Source: Phormidium tenue FACHB-886 (lineage in GTDB: Bacteria; Cyanobacteriota; Cyanobacteriia; Elainellales; Elainellaceae). From it: a DNA stretch of 32,544 nucleotides. The position numbers were made by a program, and so were the translations under genes. The notes under the pieces were generated by a model. It saw nothing but the letters and a program-made list of their open reading frames with translations. It had not been told where the DNA came from and made no database searches. Location: contig NZ_JACXWX010000059.1 in assembly GCF_014764505.1 (NCBI RefSeq), positions 1 to 32,544 of the forward strand, given 5' to 3'. Position 1 is the stretch's first letter. Each line of letters begins with the position of its first letter. Positions 8,443 through 15,438 of this stretch are shown here, in pieces.

Positions 8443-8865
8443 CTATCTACGTCTACGACTAATGCCCGTACTTCTAGAGGAAGTTGAGCAGTGTAGGGTG
8501 TTGATCTGTTTAGACTGCTCAGTGTGCAAACTAACTAACCGGGCAATACAACCAACCAGTTCTAAGATGACTTCTAGCTGTTGGGTTAAATTGAGTTCCG
8601 CCCGATTCAACTGTTCTGCTAGCTTGCAACATTGCTGCCGTAGGTCTTCCATTGATGTGGGCGACGTCACTTCTTTGCTTGGTGGCAGGGTCAATGGCAC
8701 ATCTTGTGCGATCGCCTCTACCAACAGCAAGTACAAGCAGAGGATTGCCTCTTCCGCTAACCGCATCGTTTGCGAGAAGTGCCACCGTATCGATTGATTG
8801 CTATCCCGGATGTTTCGCGATCGCTCCAACAACGCAACTCGGTAATCATCCAACGATTGAGACAT
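8443..8865 (-). CDS. Uncharacterised 140-aa helical protein
   Basis: The protein is predicted to be helical, with long leucine-rich stretches (LAEEAILCLYLLLVEAIAQ; LNLTQQLEVILELVGCIARL), two Cys before position 90 (QQCCKL), and an Arg/Ser-rich tail ending in RRRR. The start at ATG 8865 (MSQSLDDYR) is chosen over ATG 8880 as the more typical N-terminus; both are possible. The coding strand contains HIP1 sites, in keeping with resident cyanobacterial DNA. It sits 35 bp downstream of the DUF262/HNH gene on the same strand. The function is unknown; it could be a regulatory or scaffold partner of that nuclease. Confidence 0.5.
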   Translation of the reverse strand: MSQSLDDYRVALLERSRNIRDSNQSIRWHFSQTMRLAEEAILCLYLLLVEAIAQDVPLTLPPSKEVTSPTSMEDLRQQCCKLAEQLNRAELNLTQQLEVILELVGCIARLVSLHTEQSKQINTLHCSTSSRSTGISRRRR

Positions 8866-8900
8866 GGAAAAACACTCCATTTAGAGGGCGATCGCCTTTA

Positions 8901-10727
8901 TCAAGCACTTTCCCGCTGAGAGGAAGAAGGCGAGGTAATTTCAAGCAAATTACTAACAGGTGTTTTCCCCATCGCCCGATTGACCAATTCCATTAAGGTC
9001 TGGGCACGCTTACTGAGAAAAGCATCAAAGTCATCACCTCGTAGTGTTTCCGGGTCTATGAGATGCGAGCGCAGAATCTCGTCCATCCGCCGCCGACTAA
9101 TTCCCTCTGCCTCCAATGCCCGTAAATACTGGCTGGGAGCTTTTCCCCCAATCTTTTGATTCGACAAACGAGATAGCGGGGTCAAGTTGACCAAGCTGTT
9201 ATAACGGTCTTTAGGAATTCCCTGTTTTTTGCAATAAGCCACTGGGAAAATATGATGGCTGTCGATCGGATCATTGAAAAGATTGATCTCCGCCAATGCC
9301 TCTCCGGCGGCAAAGTCGATCGCCCCATGTTTGCGTAGCAAAGCATTGATCGCTTTGTAAACAGCTCCATGTCGCCGCCGAACCATTAGTAATCGCTCAG
9401 CCTGCAAATGTGCCATCTGAACCGTGTTGGGTAACTCACCGCCTTCATTCAACCAGGCAGGTACTTCCACCATGTCCCGGGATGCCCGACGTTCATGCCA
9501 GGAGGTGTATAAGGCGGCACAACTTCCACACCAAAACCACTGTTCTAGCTTGGCGCGTACCCAATCTTGGGGATAACCCACAACTGCGAGAATTGCAGCT
9601 AAAGCAACCAACTGAATTTGGTATGGCAAATCACCAGCCGTTTGAATCTTTTGGCCATACAAGAACCGCGCAGCTTCTTCATAGCCTGCAATGGCTTGGT
9701 CAGCATACTTCTGGTAATCCGCTAACGACAGATCCAGCACCTCTTCTCGACTACAAGCCACGGCGGGTAGCTTTTGAGGAGGCACCCCTGCTGCGATCGC
9801 TTGTTGGCGTTGATGATAAGCAGCAACCAAGGCAACACAAGCGAGGTAGTCCGTTTCCTTAACCGTCTCAAGTACCCGATGCTGCTTGAGACGCTGCTCC
9901 CGCTTAGCCCAGTCATCGCGAAGTGAAAAGTCCTGGCTAGCAAAACAGGCGGTTGCTAAATCGAAGAAGTTCAACTGCTCCGATTGGGTATTCACCTTTT
10001 CAAAAACCCTGCACACTGCGGCTTTGGGTAGCCCTGGTTTAAGACGAATCACGGGCACTTGAAAATGCTCATATCGCTTAATGACCTCACGCTCAAATCG
10101 ATCCAGAAGCTCTAACCTGGTGGGATCGTACTGCCAGTATTTGGAATACCCCTGCCGCCAAGCTGCGTAACTAAACACCTGGGATAGGGGAAACAACCCT
10201 AATTCATATTCCTGTTCTGGAGCAGAACAATTGATGGCAGGATGCCCTGCAAAACCAGGGCGAATGCGACGATTGTTGAAGCCCAGAATACACTGTTCTC
10301 GCTCGATTTCAGAATCAAGGGCTTTTTGAATGTCGATGTAATACCAGCGATCGCTCATTTTGCCATTTCGACGACTCTGCACCCGCACAGGGCGATTGGA
10401 AAACAAACACATGAAGAGCGTGGTACACCGTTGCTGCCCATCCAGAATAAGTTCGGTAGGAATTGGAACTTGCTCCAACTGCACTCCTTCAACCAACCGA
10501 GAACAAACTTTCCAGGAACCGTTGCTTACTTCTTGCAACAAGATGCCGCCGATCGGCCATCCTTGACTGACACTCGCCAGCAAATCGATTACCAGGTCAT
10601 CATGCCAGCAAAAGCTGCGTTGAAGATCGGGGAGTTGAATAAACCCTTGCTGAATTTTTAGGAGCAAATCCGGCAAAGCTTCCTTAGACAGATCGAAGGC
10701 GGAAATAGGTGTGTTCATTGTTGCCAT
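8901..10727 (-). CDS. GmrSD-like DUF262/HNH defence nuclease
   Basis: A 608-aa protein with the architecture of GmrSD-type modification-dependent nucleases. The N-terminal DUF262 domain has LPDLQRSFCW near 32-41 and the NTP-binding signature DGQQRCTTL near 96-104. The C-terminal HNH domain has DSHHIFPVAYC from about 489, followed by SLVNLTPLS. Family knowledge: these proteins hydrolyse nucleotide and cut phage DNA, often with modified bases, and the single-chain form fuses both subunits. The start at ATG 10727 (MATMNTPIS) is chosen; an upstream in-frame ATG at 10826 adds 33 residues that do not look like the family. Five minus-strand genes flank and include it, so it is the likely effector of a cargo defence operon. 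Both domains look intact. Confidence 0.85.
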   Translation of the reverse strand: MATMNTPISAFDLSKEALPDLLLKIQQGFIQLPDLQRSFCWHDDLVIDLLASVSQGWPIGGILLQEVSNGSWKVCSRLVEGVQLEQVPIPTELILDGQQRCTTLFMCLFSNRPVRVQSRRNGKMSDRWYYIDIQKALDSEIEREQCILGFNNRRIRPGFAGHPAINCSAPEQEYELGLFPLSQVFSYAAWRQGYSKYWQYDPTRLELLDRFEREVIKRYEHFQVPVIRLKPGLPKAAVCRVFEKVNTQSEQLNFFDLATACFASQDFSLRDDWAKREQRLKQHRVLETVKETDYLACVALVAAYHQRQQAIAAGVPPQKLPAVACSREEVLDLSLADYQKYADQAIAGYEEAARFLYGQKIQTAGDLPYQIQLVALAAILAVVGYPQDWVRAKLEQWFWCGSCAALYTSWHERRASRDMVEVPAWLNEGGELPNTVQMAHLQAERLLMVRRRHGAVYKAINALLRKHGAIDFAAGEALAEINLFNDPIDSHHIFPVAYCKKQGIPKDRYNSLVNLTPLSRLSNQKIGGKAPSQYLRALEAEGISRRRMDEILRSHLIDPETLRGDDFDAFLSKRAQTLMELVNRAMGKTPVSNLLEITSPSSSQRESA

Positions 10728-10838
10728 GTAGCAATGGGTAGAACTCAATGTTGGCAACAATAGATCGCTTGTACTGAACAAACAAGGTCTTTCCAGAAAA
10801 AACCGACAATTGTCGGGAAGATTCAAAACTAGTTACAG

Positions 10839-11183
10839 CTATTCAGTTGGAGGATAAAGAATTGCCCGATCCGCTTCCGATAAAGGGCAAATAATGCTCC
10901 ATAAGTCCGGTGGGATATGATGATAGCACCGCAGCAAAAAATAAAACTCACTCAATCGGCGAAGGTAAACCTCTTTGACCATTTTGGGTTCTTGCCCCTG
11001 GCTCATCCACCGCTCGATCGTCCGGGTTGTGCAGCCTGCAATAAAAGCAAGTTCTTCATATGACAGATCATATTCACTCTGAAGTTGTCGGGGATGCTCC
11101 AAAGCTAGATCGCAGTTGACATACAGCCGAAACAGGGTTCTTTCCTGTGGACCGAAAGGTCTAGGTCTAGGTGTACGACTCAC
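10839..11183 (-). CDS. Helix-turn-helix protein of cyanobacterial cargo operons
   Basis: A 114-aa protein with a clear helix-turn-helix at about residues 40-65 (LSYEELAFIAGCTTRTIERW). This resembles a small-protein family common on cyanobacterial plasmids and islands, in which a short HTH domain is followed by a helical tail. It overlaps the end of the upstream 128-aa gene by 4 bp, indicating translational coupling, and lies 111 bp upstream of the DUF262/HNH gene. It is a plausible transcriptional regulator of the operon. The DNA target is unknown. Confidence 0.65.
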   Translation of the reverse strand: MSRTPRPRPFGPQERTLFRLYVNCDLALEHPRQLQSEYDLSYEELAFIAGCTTRTIERWMSQGQEPKMVKEVYLRRLSEFYFLLRCYHHIPPDLWSIICPLSEADRAILYPPTE

Positions 11184-11566
11184 TGAGAACCCTCCCAGGT
11201 AGTCGAGGAAGTTGAGCTGGTGTTTGATGTTCGTAGTACCTCGATGTCATCTTCCCCTGCCCACTCCGCTACAACCCAAGAGCGGGAAGGACTATCAGAA
11301 TCCAAAAACACTAAATAGAGCCAACTCCAACTCAGACATCCCTGTTCTGTCTTCCCAAATGGCACAAATGCTCGCCCAATGATTGTTCCCCTGTCTGTCA
11401 GCTCAGTGGGAGGAACCCACTGACAGCGGGATCCGATGTCGTATTTAGGAACCTCTAATTCTTGAGGCAAACATTCGGGTAAATTGACTAACTCCAGGTC
11501 TTTCACCCGCAAAGACACCAGATTCCAATGACCCCGAGAAGGTTGTGAAGATGAACTAGGTTCCAT
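11180..11566 (-). CDS. Uncharacterised 128-aa protein, first gene of the GmrSD-like operon
   Basis: No known domain recognised. The protein has a predicted beta-rich centre (SWLYLVFLDSDSPSRSWVVA) and a Ser/Thr-rich C-terminus. The start is taken at ATG 11566 (MEPSSSSQPS); ATG 11587 upstream is also in frame. It overlaps the HTH gene by 4 bp, a pattern that often marks partner proteins made in fixed ratio. It is divergent from the ribbon-helix-helix gene at 11658, sharing an intergenic region with three aatttgcaaa repeats. Confidence 0.5.
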   Translation of the reverse strand: MEPSSSSQPSRGHWNLVSLRVKDLELVNLPECLPQELEVPKYDIGSRCQWVPPTELTDRGTIIGRAFVPFGKTEQGCLSWSWLYLVFLDSDSPSRSWVVAEWAGEDDIEVLRTSNTSSTSSTTWEGSQ

Positions 11567-11606
11567 AAAAAGCCGATTCTCAAGCAATGGGGATTGCTAG
11601 AAGTAT

Positions 11607-11641
11607 AATTTGCAAATTTGCAAAAGTGACAAATTTGCAAA
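11607..11641. promoter_or_regulatory. Three iterated aatttgcaaa operators between divergent genes
   Basis: The 10-bp sequence aatttgcaaa, itself largely palindromic, occurs at 11607-11616, 11615-11624 and 11632-11641 in the 91-bp divergent intergenic region. A TATAAT overlaps the first copy (11604-11609). Iterated short sites beside a ribbon-helix-helix gene are the usual arrangement for cooperative autoregulation. Confidence 0.55.
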
Positions 11642-11657
11642 AACTTAACATTTTCAA

Positions 11658-11915
11658 ATGTCGTGGGAAAATGACCCATGTGACTTCATGTGTTATTACC
11701 CCGCAACCTTGGCTAGCAAAGCAGAAGATCCAAACTACATTCAGGTGAGAGGGCATGTCCAAAAGCGCATAGCCCGCAGGTTTAAGGCTATTTGTAGTGA
11801 AAGAGGTATTGACTTTGGGCAGGGAATGGAAGAGGCATTTCTTCCCTGGATTGAGCAGCAGGAAAAACTCCTCCGAGAAGAAGAGCTAGACTCTAAAGAC
11901 CAGCCGCAAAGCTAG
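11658..11915 (+). CDS. Small ribbon-helix-helix protein
   Basis: An 85-aa protein. After an N-terminal tail of about 27 residues, a predicted beta strand (YIQVRGHVQKRIARRFKAIC) leads into two helices (RGIDFGQGMEEAFLPWIEQQ), the pattern of Arc/CopG/ParD-like ribbon-helix-helix DNA-binding proteins. The C-terminus is acidic. The start could also be ATG 11688. It is probably a dimeric repressor acting on the adjacent aatttgcaaa repeats; no toxin gene follows it. An ORF-poor region of about 1 kb with repeats lies directly downstream, so an alternative role is binding DNA there, as plasmid partition proteins do. Confidence 0.6.
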   Translation: MSWENDPCDFMCYYPATLASKAEDPNYIQVRGHVQKRIARRFKAICSERGIDFGQGMEEAFLPWIEQQEKLLREEELDSKDQPQS

Positions 11916-12300
11916 TCAAGTTTTCGATGAGTAGTAAAAGGTGGAATTTCTAGCTTCCTTGAGTACAAGCTTTTTGCTTCCAAGTCTTTTAGGGTTTTCC
12001 CCCTTAAAGCTCCCCATCTCTTGGTCTGGAGGAGTTTTAAGACCGCATGGTAAAGCTCTTAAATTCTTCTTAGACTTCTAGGTAATCAGGGTTAGTCCAT
12101 GGTCAATATTCTGCAAGTTTAGAAAGACCCGTGCCCTAAAACGTCCTTCAAGTCCAGCATCCAGGGTTTATAGCTTTTATACCTGCCGAGAGAGCATTAC
12201 TTCCTAAATGTTGCAAATTCCAACTCGGTCTCCAGTCCCTCTAACTCCTGCCGGTCATATCAACCCTTCTAAGTTGTTAGCCAGTAGTATTCTGCATTTT

Positions 12301-12660
12301 CTAAAAAGACCCTAGCCTTGAAGAAGCTGCCGGATAAGGAATGCAGCCATTTCAGCCATCCCTTTTTAGAGAAAACCTAAGTCCTCCCAGTCCTCCAAAA
12401 GACCTTCACCTTCTAATCTCCAAAAACCTCACTCCGCCAACTCTAACATCCCAAAGACCTAAAAGCCTTTTCGGGTGAGCTTTTCGGGGTTTTTGCCGCA
12501 GCTTTTCTAATCAAAGCCATGGGTCTAACCAGTGAGGTTTTTCATCCCCTAAAAACCCCCTGGCCTTGAAGCCGCCGCCAGATAAGGAATACAGCTATTT
12601 CAGCTACCCCTTTTTAGAGAAAACCTAAGGTTTCTCTAAAAAACCTTTATCTTCTAATCT
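12301..12660. repeat. Diverged direct repeats of about 120 bp (offset 248 bp)
   Basis: Copy A (about 12301-12420) and copy B (about 12549-12660) align without a gap over the stretch from ccttgaag (12316 and 12564) through ataaggaat (12334 and 12582) to tttttagagaaaacctaag (12363 and 12611). Some paired changes occur (cagccatttcagccat against cagctatttcagctac), hinting at constrained structure. Confidence 0.75.
12611..12642. repeat. 12-bp inverted repeat with 8-bp spacer (loxP-like)
   Basis: The arms tttttagagaaa (12611-12622) and tttctctaaaaa (12631-12642) are perfect inverted copies around the 8-bp acctaagg. This geometry matches tyrosine-recombinase core sites. A half-site (arm plus acctaag) recurs at 12363-12381. 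It lies about 280 bp upstream of the recombinase-like gene. It could instead be a transcription terminator hairpin, but no T-tract follows. Confidence 0.55.
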
Positions 12661-12923
12661 TTAAAGGTCTTTAAAGCCCAAAAACCTGGAAGTCTTTCGT
12701 AATGGGCTTTTTGGGTCTTTTGCTACAAACTCCCCAGCAAAGACCTACAATTCTAAGAAGAAAGAAGATTATTACTAGATGAGTTTATGGACTTGTTATC
12801 CTAGAAAGCTGAAACCTGCTCTATTCAAAGCTTTGAGTACTTGTCGGACTGACAGTGCGTTATCAAGCCTAGTCTTTGAGTGACTTGATTCAGTGTATTT
12901 GACAGGGGTTTTTGGGGAAGATT

Positions 12924-14354
12924 ATGGAGTCCAAAAAAACAGATCCTCCCACTAAAAAAGGTAAACCCGTCAAAACAAGGGCATTAGGAGATCCTGAAGT
13001 TCCTAAAGATGCAAAAAAGACCCGGAAGGGCAAGCAAAGGCTCAAAACAAGCTTTTACTCTGCATCGGAAGATGAGTTGCCTGCTTTTTTAAAGGAACAA
13101 CTAAATCAGCTAGAGGAATTCTGGACTAGGACTGAAAACTCTCGACGCCGCGAAAAACCAATTCGCCCAAAAACCTATAGAACCTACAAGAATCATATTC
13201 TGAGCTTTTTAGGGTGGTTGACCTGTGTTCGCGCAACAAACCTAAAAGACATTAAATTAGAGGATCTGACCAATCAGGGTTTGCTGTCCGATTTCATCGC
13301 TTGGGGATTGGAACAGCGTGGAAACTCGCATGGCTGGGCATTAAATGTTGCTCAATCTGCAATGCTGATTGCAGCGTGGCAACATGCTGATGTGCAAACT
13401 AATCCCTCTCAAGATTTACCGGCGATCGCTCAACTTCGGAACTACATCAGCATTTTGAGACGCCAATACAATGACGAACTAGTAGCTAAAAAAGGTGAAA
13501 AAGCTAGGTTAGCCGAGGATGCTTATGAGCTAACGGACGAACTTCGCCAAAAAATTAGTGCGTATCTGCGCCAAGATTGCACAGAAATTGATTCTGCTGG
13601 AAAAGAGCGATCGGAAATTGAGCTTTTGAGATCGTGGCAACGGTATCTCATCACGAGTATCCTGCTGTTTTGTCCAATTCGGTTACGGACCCTGTGTCAA
13701 CTTGTGCCAGCACATAATCTCCTCCGTGAATCCGATGGTTCTTGGGTGATCGTGACAGAAACTCAGCACAAAACTGGTTACTCTGGAATACCAGTCAAGC
13801 TGCACCTGCCTCAGTTAAAGGACGATTTGACAACTTGGATAGAGAAGTGGAGACCAAGGATTAAAACAAAAAATAATTTTGCATTTACCAAATTAGGGTC
13901 TAATCGACTTCCATCGGCCTTGGGGCAACCTTTAACTGAACGAGATGCGTGGGAACTTGTAGCCCGAGCTACTGAGAAGGCAACAGTAGCAATTCTTGGT
14001 ACTCCGGTGCGAATCAATCCAAGTATGCTTCGTCGATCGCATATACCTCTCGTACCAGAACGACTAAGTGCTTGCGATCGAGACTTGTCTTCATCTCAGA
14101 AGAATTCCAAACATATAAGCGTGACATGGCCTTGCACATCACTTAAAACTTCGATACAACAGCAAGATATTAAACAAGTTGCCAAATTCTTCAAGGATTT
14201 AGGAATAGCACTAGAAAACTATAATCCTGATTCACAAACTCTAACAAATTTGATTCAGCAAATAGAACATTTGAGTGCAAGCAAATCGTTAAGAGTAGTA
14301 AAACACCTCGAAGCTATCTTGCACATTCTTGAAAAGGATACACCTGCGGAGTAA
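12924..14354 (+). CDS. Tyrosine-recombinase-like protein, catalytic tail possibly frame-disrupted
   Basis: 476 aa from ATG 12924, preceded by ggggaag. The N-terminal 45 residues are very basic. Residues about 60-190 resemble a SAM-like core-binding domain (RTYKNHILSFLGWL). The catalytic region shows a candidate Arg I in PIRLRTLCQL (about 251-260), a beta-hairpin Lys in QHKTGYSG (about 283), and Arg II in INPSMLRRS (about 370), with N or S where the usual His of HxxR lies. No convincing Tyr motif follows in this frame. A different frame at about 14040-14145 reads EEFQTYKRDMALHIT, which resembles the active-site Tyr segment. The gene may therefore contain two small shifts or be a diverged, inactive relative. 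Confidence 0.6.
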   Translation: MESKKTDPPTKKGKPVKTRALGDPEVPKDAKKTRKGKQRLKTSFYSASEDELPAFLKEQLNQLEEFWTRTENSRRREKPIRPKTYRTYKNHILSFLGWLTCVRATNLKDIKLEDLTNQGLLSDFIAWGLEQRGNSHGWALNVAQSAMLIAAWQHADVQTNPSQDLPAIAQLRNYISILRRQYNDELVAKKGEKARLAEDAYELTDELRQKISAYLRQDCTEIDSAGKERSEIELLRSWQRYLITSILLFCPIRLRTLCQLVPAHNLLRESDGSWVIVTETQHKTGYSGIPVKLHLPQLKDDLTTWIEKWRPRIKTKNNFAFTKLGSNRLPSALGQPLTERDAWELVARATEKATVAILGTPVRINPSMLRRSHIPLVPERLSACDRDLSSSQKNSKHISVTWPCTSLKTSIQQQDIKQVAKFFKDLGIALENYNPDSQTLTNLIQQIEHLSASKSLRVVKHLEAILHILEKDTPAE

Positions 14355-14737
14355 GGTAACTCCTTGCAATCCATAACCAATAGCGAACTCGTCACATAGA
14401 AAAATTTTAAAGATGCCCTGATTACTGTAAATCTTGGGCATTAGCTCATTATGCTGAAGATTTGTCAGAACTGGCTGTATTAAGTTCTGCAAGAATTTGT
14501 TGAGAATTGTTAATTTTACTAGCGATTTTTGTCATCGCATCTTCGTAAAGCAAAAAGTTGGCAGTTTGAATGTACCTTTTTAAAAAGGTACGTTAACTAG
14601 TGGCTTGCATCAGGTTAAAGATGAACTTCAACCTTTGGTGCTTTCAGCATTGGTCCTATACCGAGCAGTAAACGGGGAACGAGCTTCAACAGACACAAAC
14701 GATGCTTGGGTATCAGTAATTTGTTGTGTATCTACAG
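14355..14737. other. Intergenic region upstream of the cas operon
   Basis: This 383-bp region separates the recombinase-like gene from cas6. It holds the putative cas promoter and a perfect 20-bp palindrome (14572-14591), then an untranslated leader of about 145 nt. A 68-codon open frame at 14605-14811 runs through the leader into cas6 in another frame; it has no recognisable domain and I do not call it a gene. Confidence 0.6.
14558..14591 (+). promoter_or_regulatory. Putative cas promoter with 20-bp palindromic operator
   Basis: TTGGCA (14558-14563) and TAAAAA (14581-14586) are 17 bp apart. The -10 box lies within the perfect palindrome gtacctttttaaaaaggtac (14572-14591), so a dimeric protein bound there would block the promoter. 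Its outer GTACC/GGTAC halves resemble those at the tnsA start. Confidence 0.5.
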
Positions 14738-15424
14738 ATGGAACAAATATTTTTAGACAATGTACCAGTACAAAATTCTCAGCAAGAATACTCCTTTCAT
14801 CCTTTTTATGATGAAGTTGTTTCTCCTTTGCCCCATGTGGATCTAAACTTCCGGGTGCAGGGTAAGGTACTACCCTCTGACCATAGCTATGCCCTGTATG
14901 CAGCTCTTTCACATTTTCAGGATCGAATCCATTCTCTAGAAGATATTGGCATTCAACCAATCACCGGGATACAGACAAAAGAGGGCGTTCTTACTCTAAA
15001 TGACACCTCTTGCCTTAGGATTCGTGTACCTGCGGAATTAGTGCCCCTACTATACCCACTGGCAGGAAAGCAGTTAACTATCGGTAAGCATGAGATCTGG
15101 TTGGGAATTCCTGAAATTCATCTCCTCAAACCAGCAACCAAGCTGTACTCACGTATCGTCACGATCAGAGGCTTTCAAGAACCAGAGCCGTTTTTAGAAG
15201 CAGTGGAGCGACAGCTTCAACAACGGGGTATTCGGGGGCGTGTTAGTTTATTTACGAATACAGAAGGTATTCCTAGGCGAAGAACACTTCAGGTTAAGAA
15301 GTACACCATTGTGGGTTTTGGGGTTGAAATAGAAGACCTGTGTGAAGAGGATTCACTCCTGCTACAAACCTATGGAATTGGTGGCAAGCGGAAGATGGGT
15401 TGCGGCATATTTTTGAAGCATTAG
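14738..15424 (+). CDS. cas6: Cas6 (I-B/MYXAN), crRNA-processing endoribonuclease
   Basis: A 228-aa protein of the Cas6/Cmx6 group. It cleaves the CRISPR transcript within repeats to give crRNAs for the transposon's Cascade. The N-terminal strand DLNFRVQGKVLPSDHSYALYAALS (split here: DLNFRVQGKVL then PSDHSYALYAALS) is the family signature; H49 is a candidate catalytic residue. The C-terminal glycine-rich loop is GIGGKRKMGCGIF. Start at ATG 14738; a GTG at 14726 is in frame but less likely. It is first of four co-directional cas genes, with cas8 starting 14 bp after its stop. Confidence 0.9.
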   Translation: MEQIFLDNVPVQNSQQEYSFHPFYDEVVSPLPHVDLNFRVQGKVLPSDHSYALYAALSHFQDRIHSLEDIGIQPITGIQTKEGVLTLNDTSCLRIRVPAELVPLLYPLAGKQLTIGKHEIWLGIPEIHLLKPATKLYSRIVTIRGFQEPEPFLEAVERQLQQRGIRGRVSLFTNTEGIPRRRTLQVKKYTIVGFGVEIEDLCEEDSLLLQTYGIGGKRKMGCGIFLKH

Positions 15425-15438
15425 GGGTAGTGCAGCAA

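Larger units (their letters stand above)
11916..12923 (+). other. 1-kb ORF-poor region with diverged tandem repeats
   Basis: No frame on either strand stays open for 60 codons. The + strand is rich in C, T and A and poor in G, with recurring A4-5(G)ACC motifs. Two diverged copies of a roughly 120-bp block start near 12301 and 12549 (offset 248 bp). Both contain ccttgaag, ataaggaat, ttcagc and tttttagagaaaacctaag. A weaker third copy seems to start near 12090. Stem-loop candidates include GCTGC/GCAGC at about 12326-12348, AAAGCCC/GGGCTTT around 12673-12710 followed by T-rich DNA, and a strong inverted repeat at 12611-12642. It may be a structured RNA, a recombination region or a decayed gene; I favour one of the first two. 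Confidence 0.55.

Noticed and set aside
8462-8996. Plus-strand open frames opposite the 140-aa gene
   Set aside because: They are antisense shadows of the minus-strand operon, Ser/Cys-rich without domains.
12205-12225. ttgcaaattccaactcgg as an internal TnsB-like site
   Set aside because: The match to the end unit needs an insertion and is isolated; probably chance within the repeat region.
14605-14811. 68-codon frame upstream of cas6
   Set aside because: Runs into cas6 in a different frame and shows no domain; more likely cas leader.
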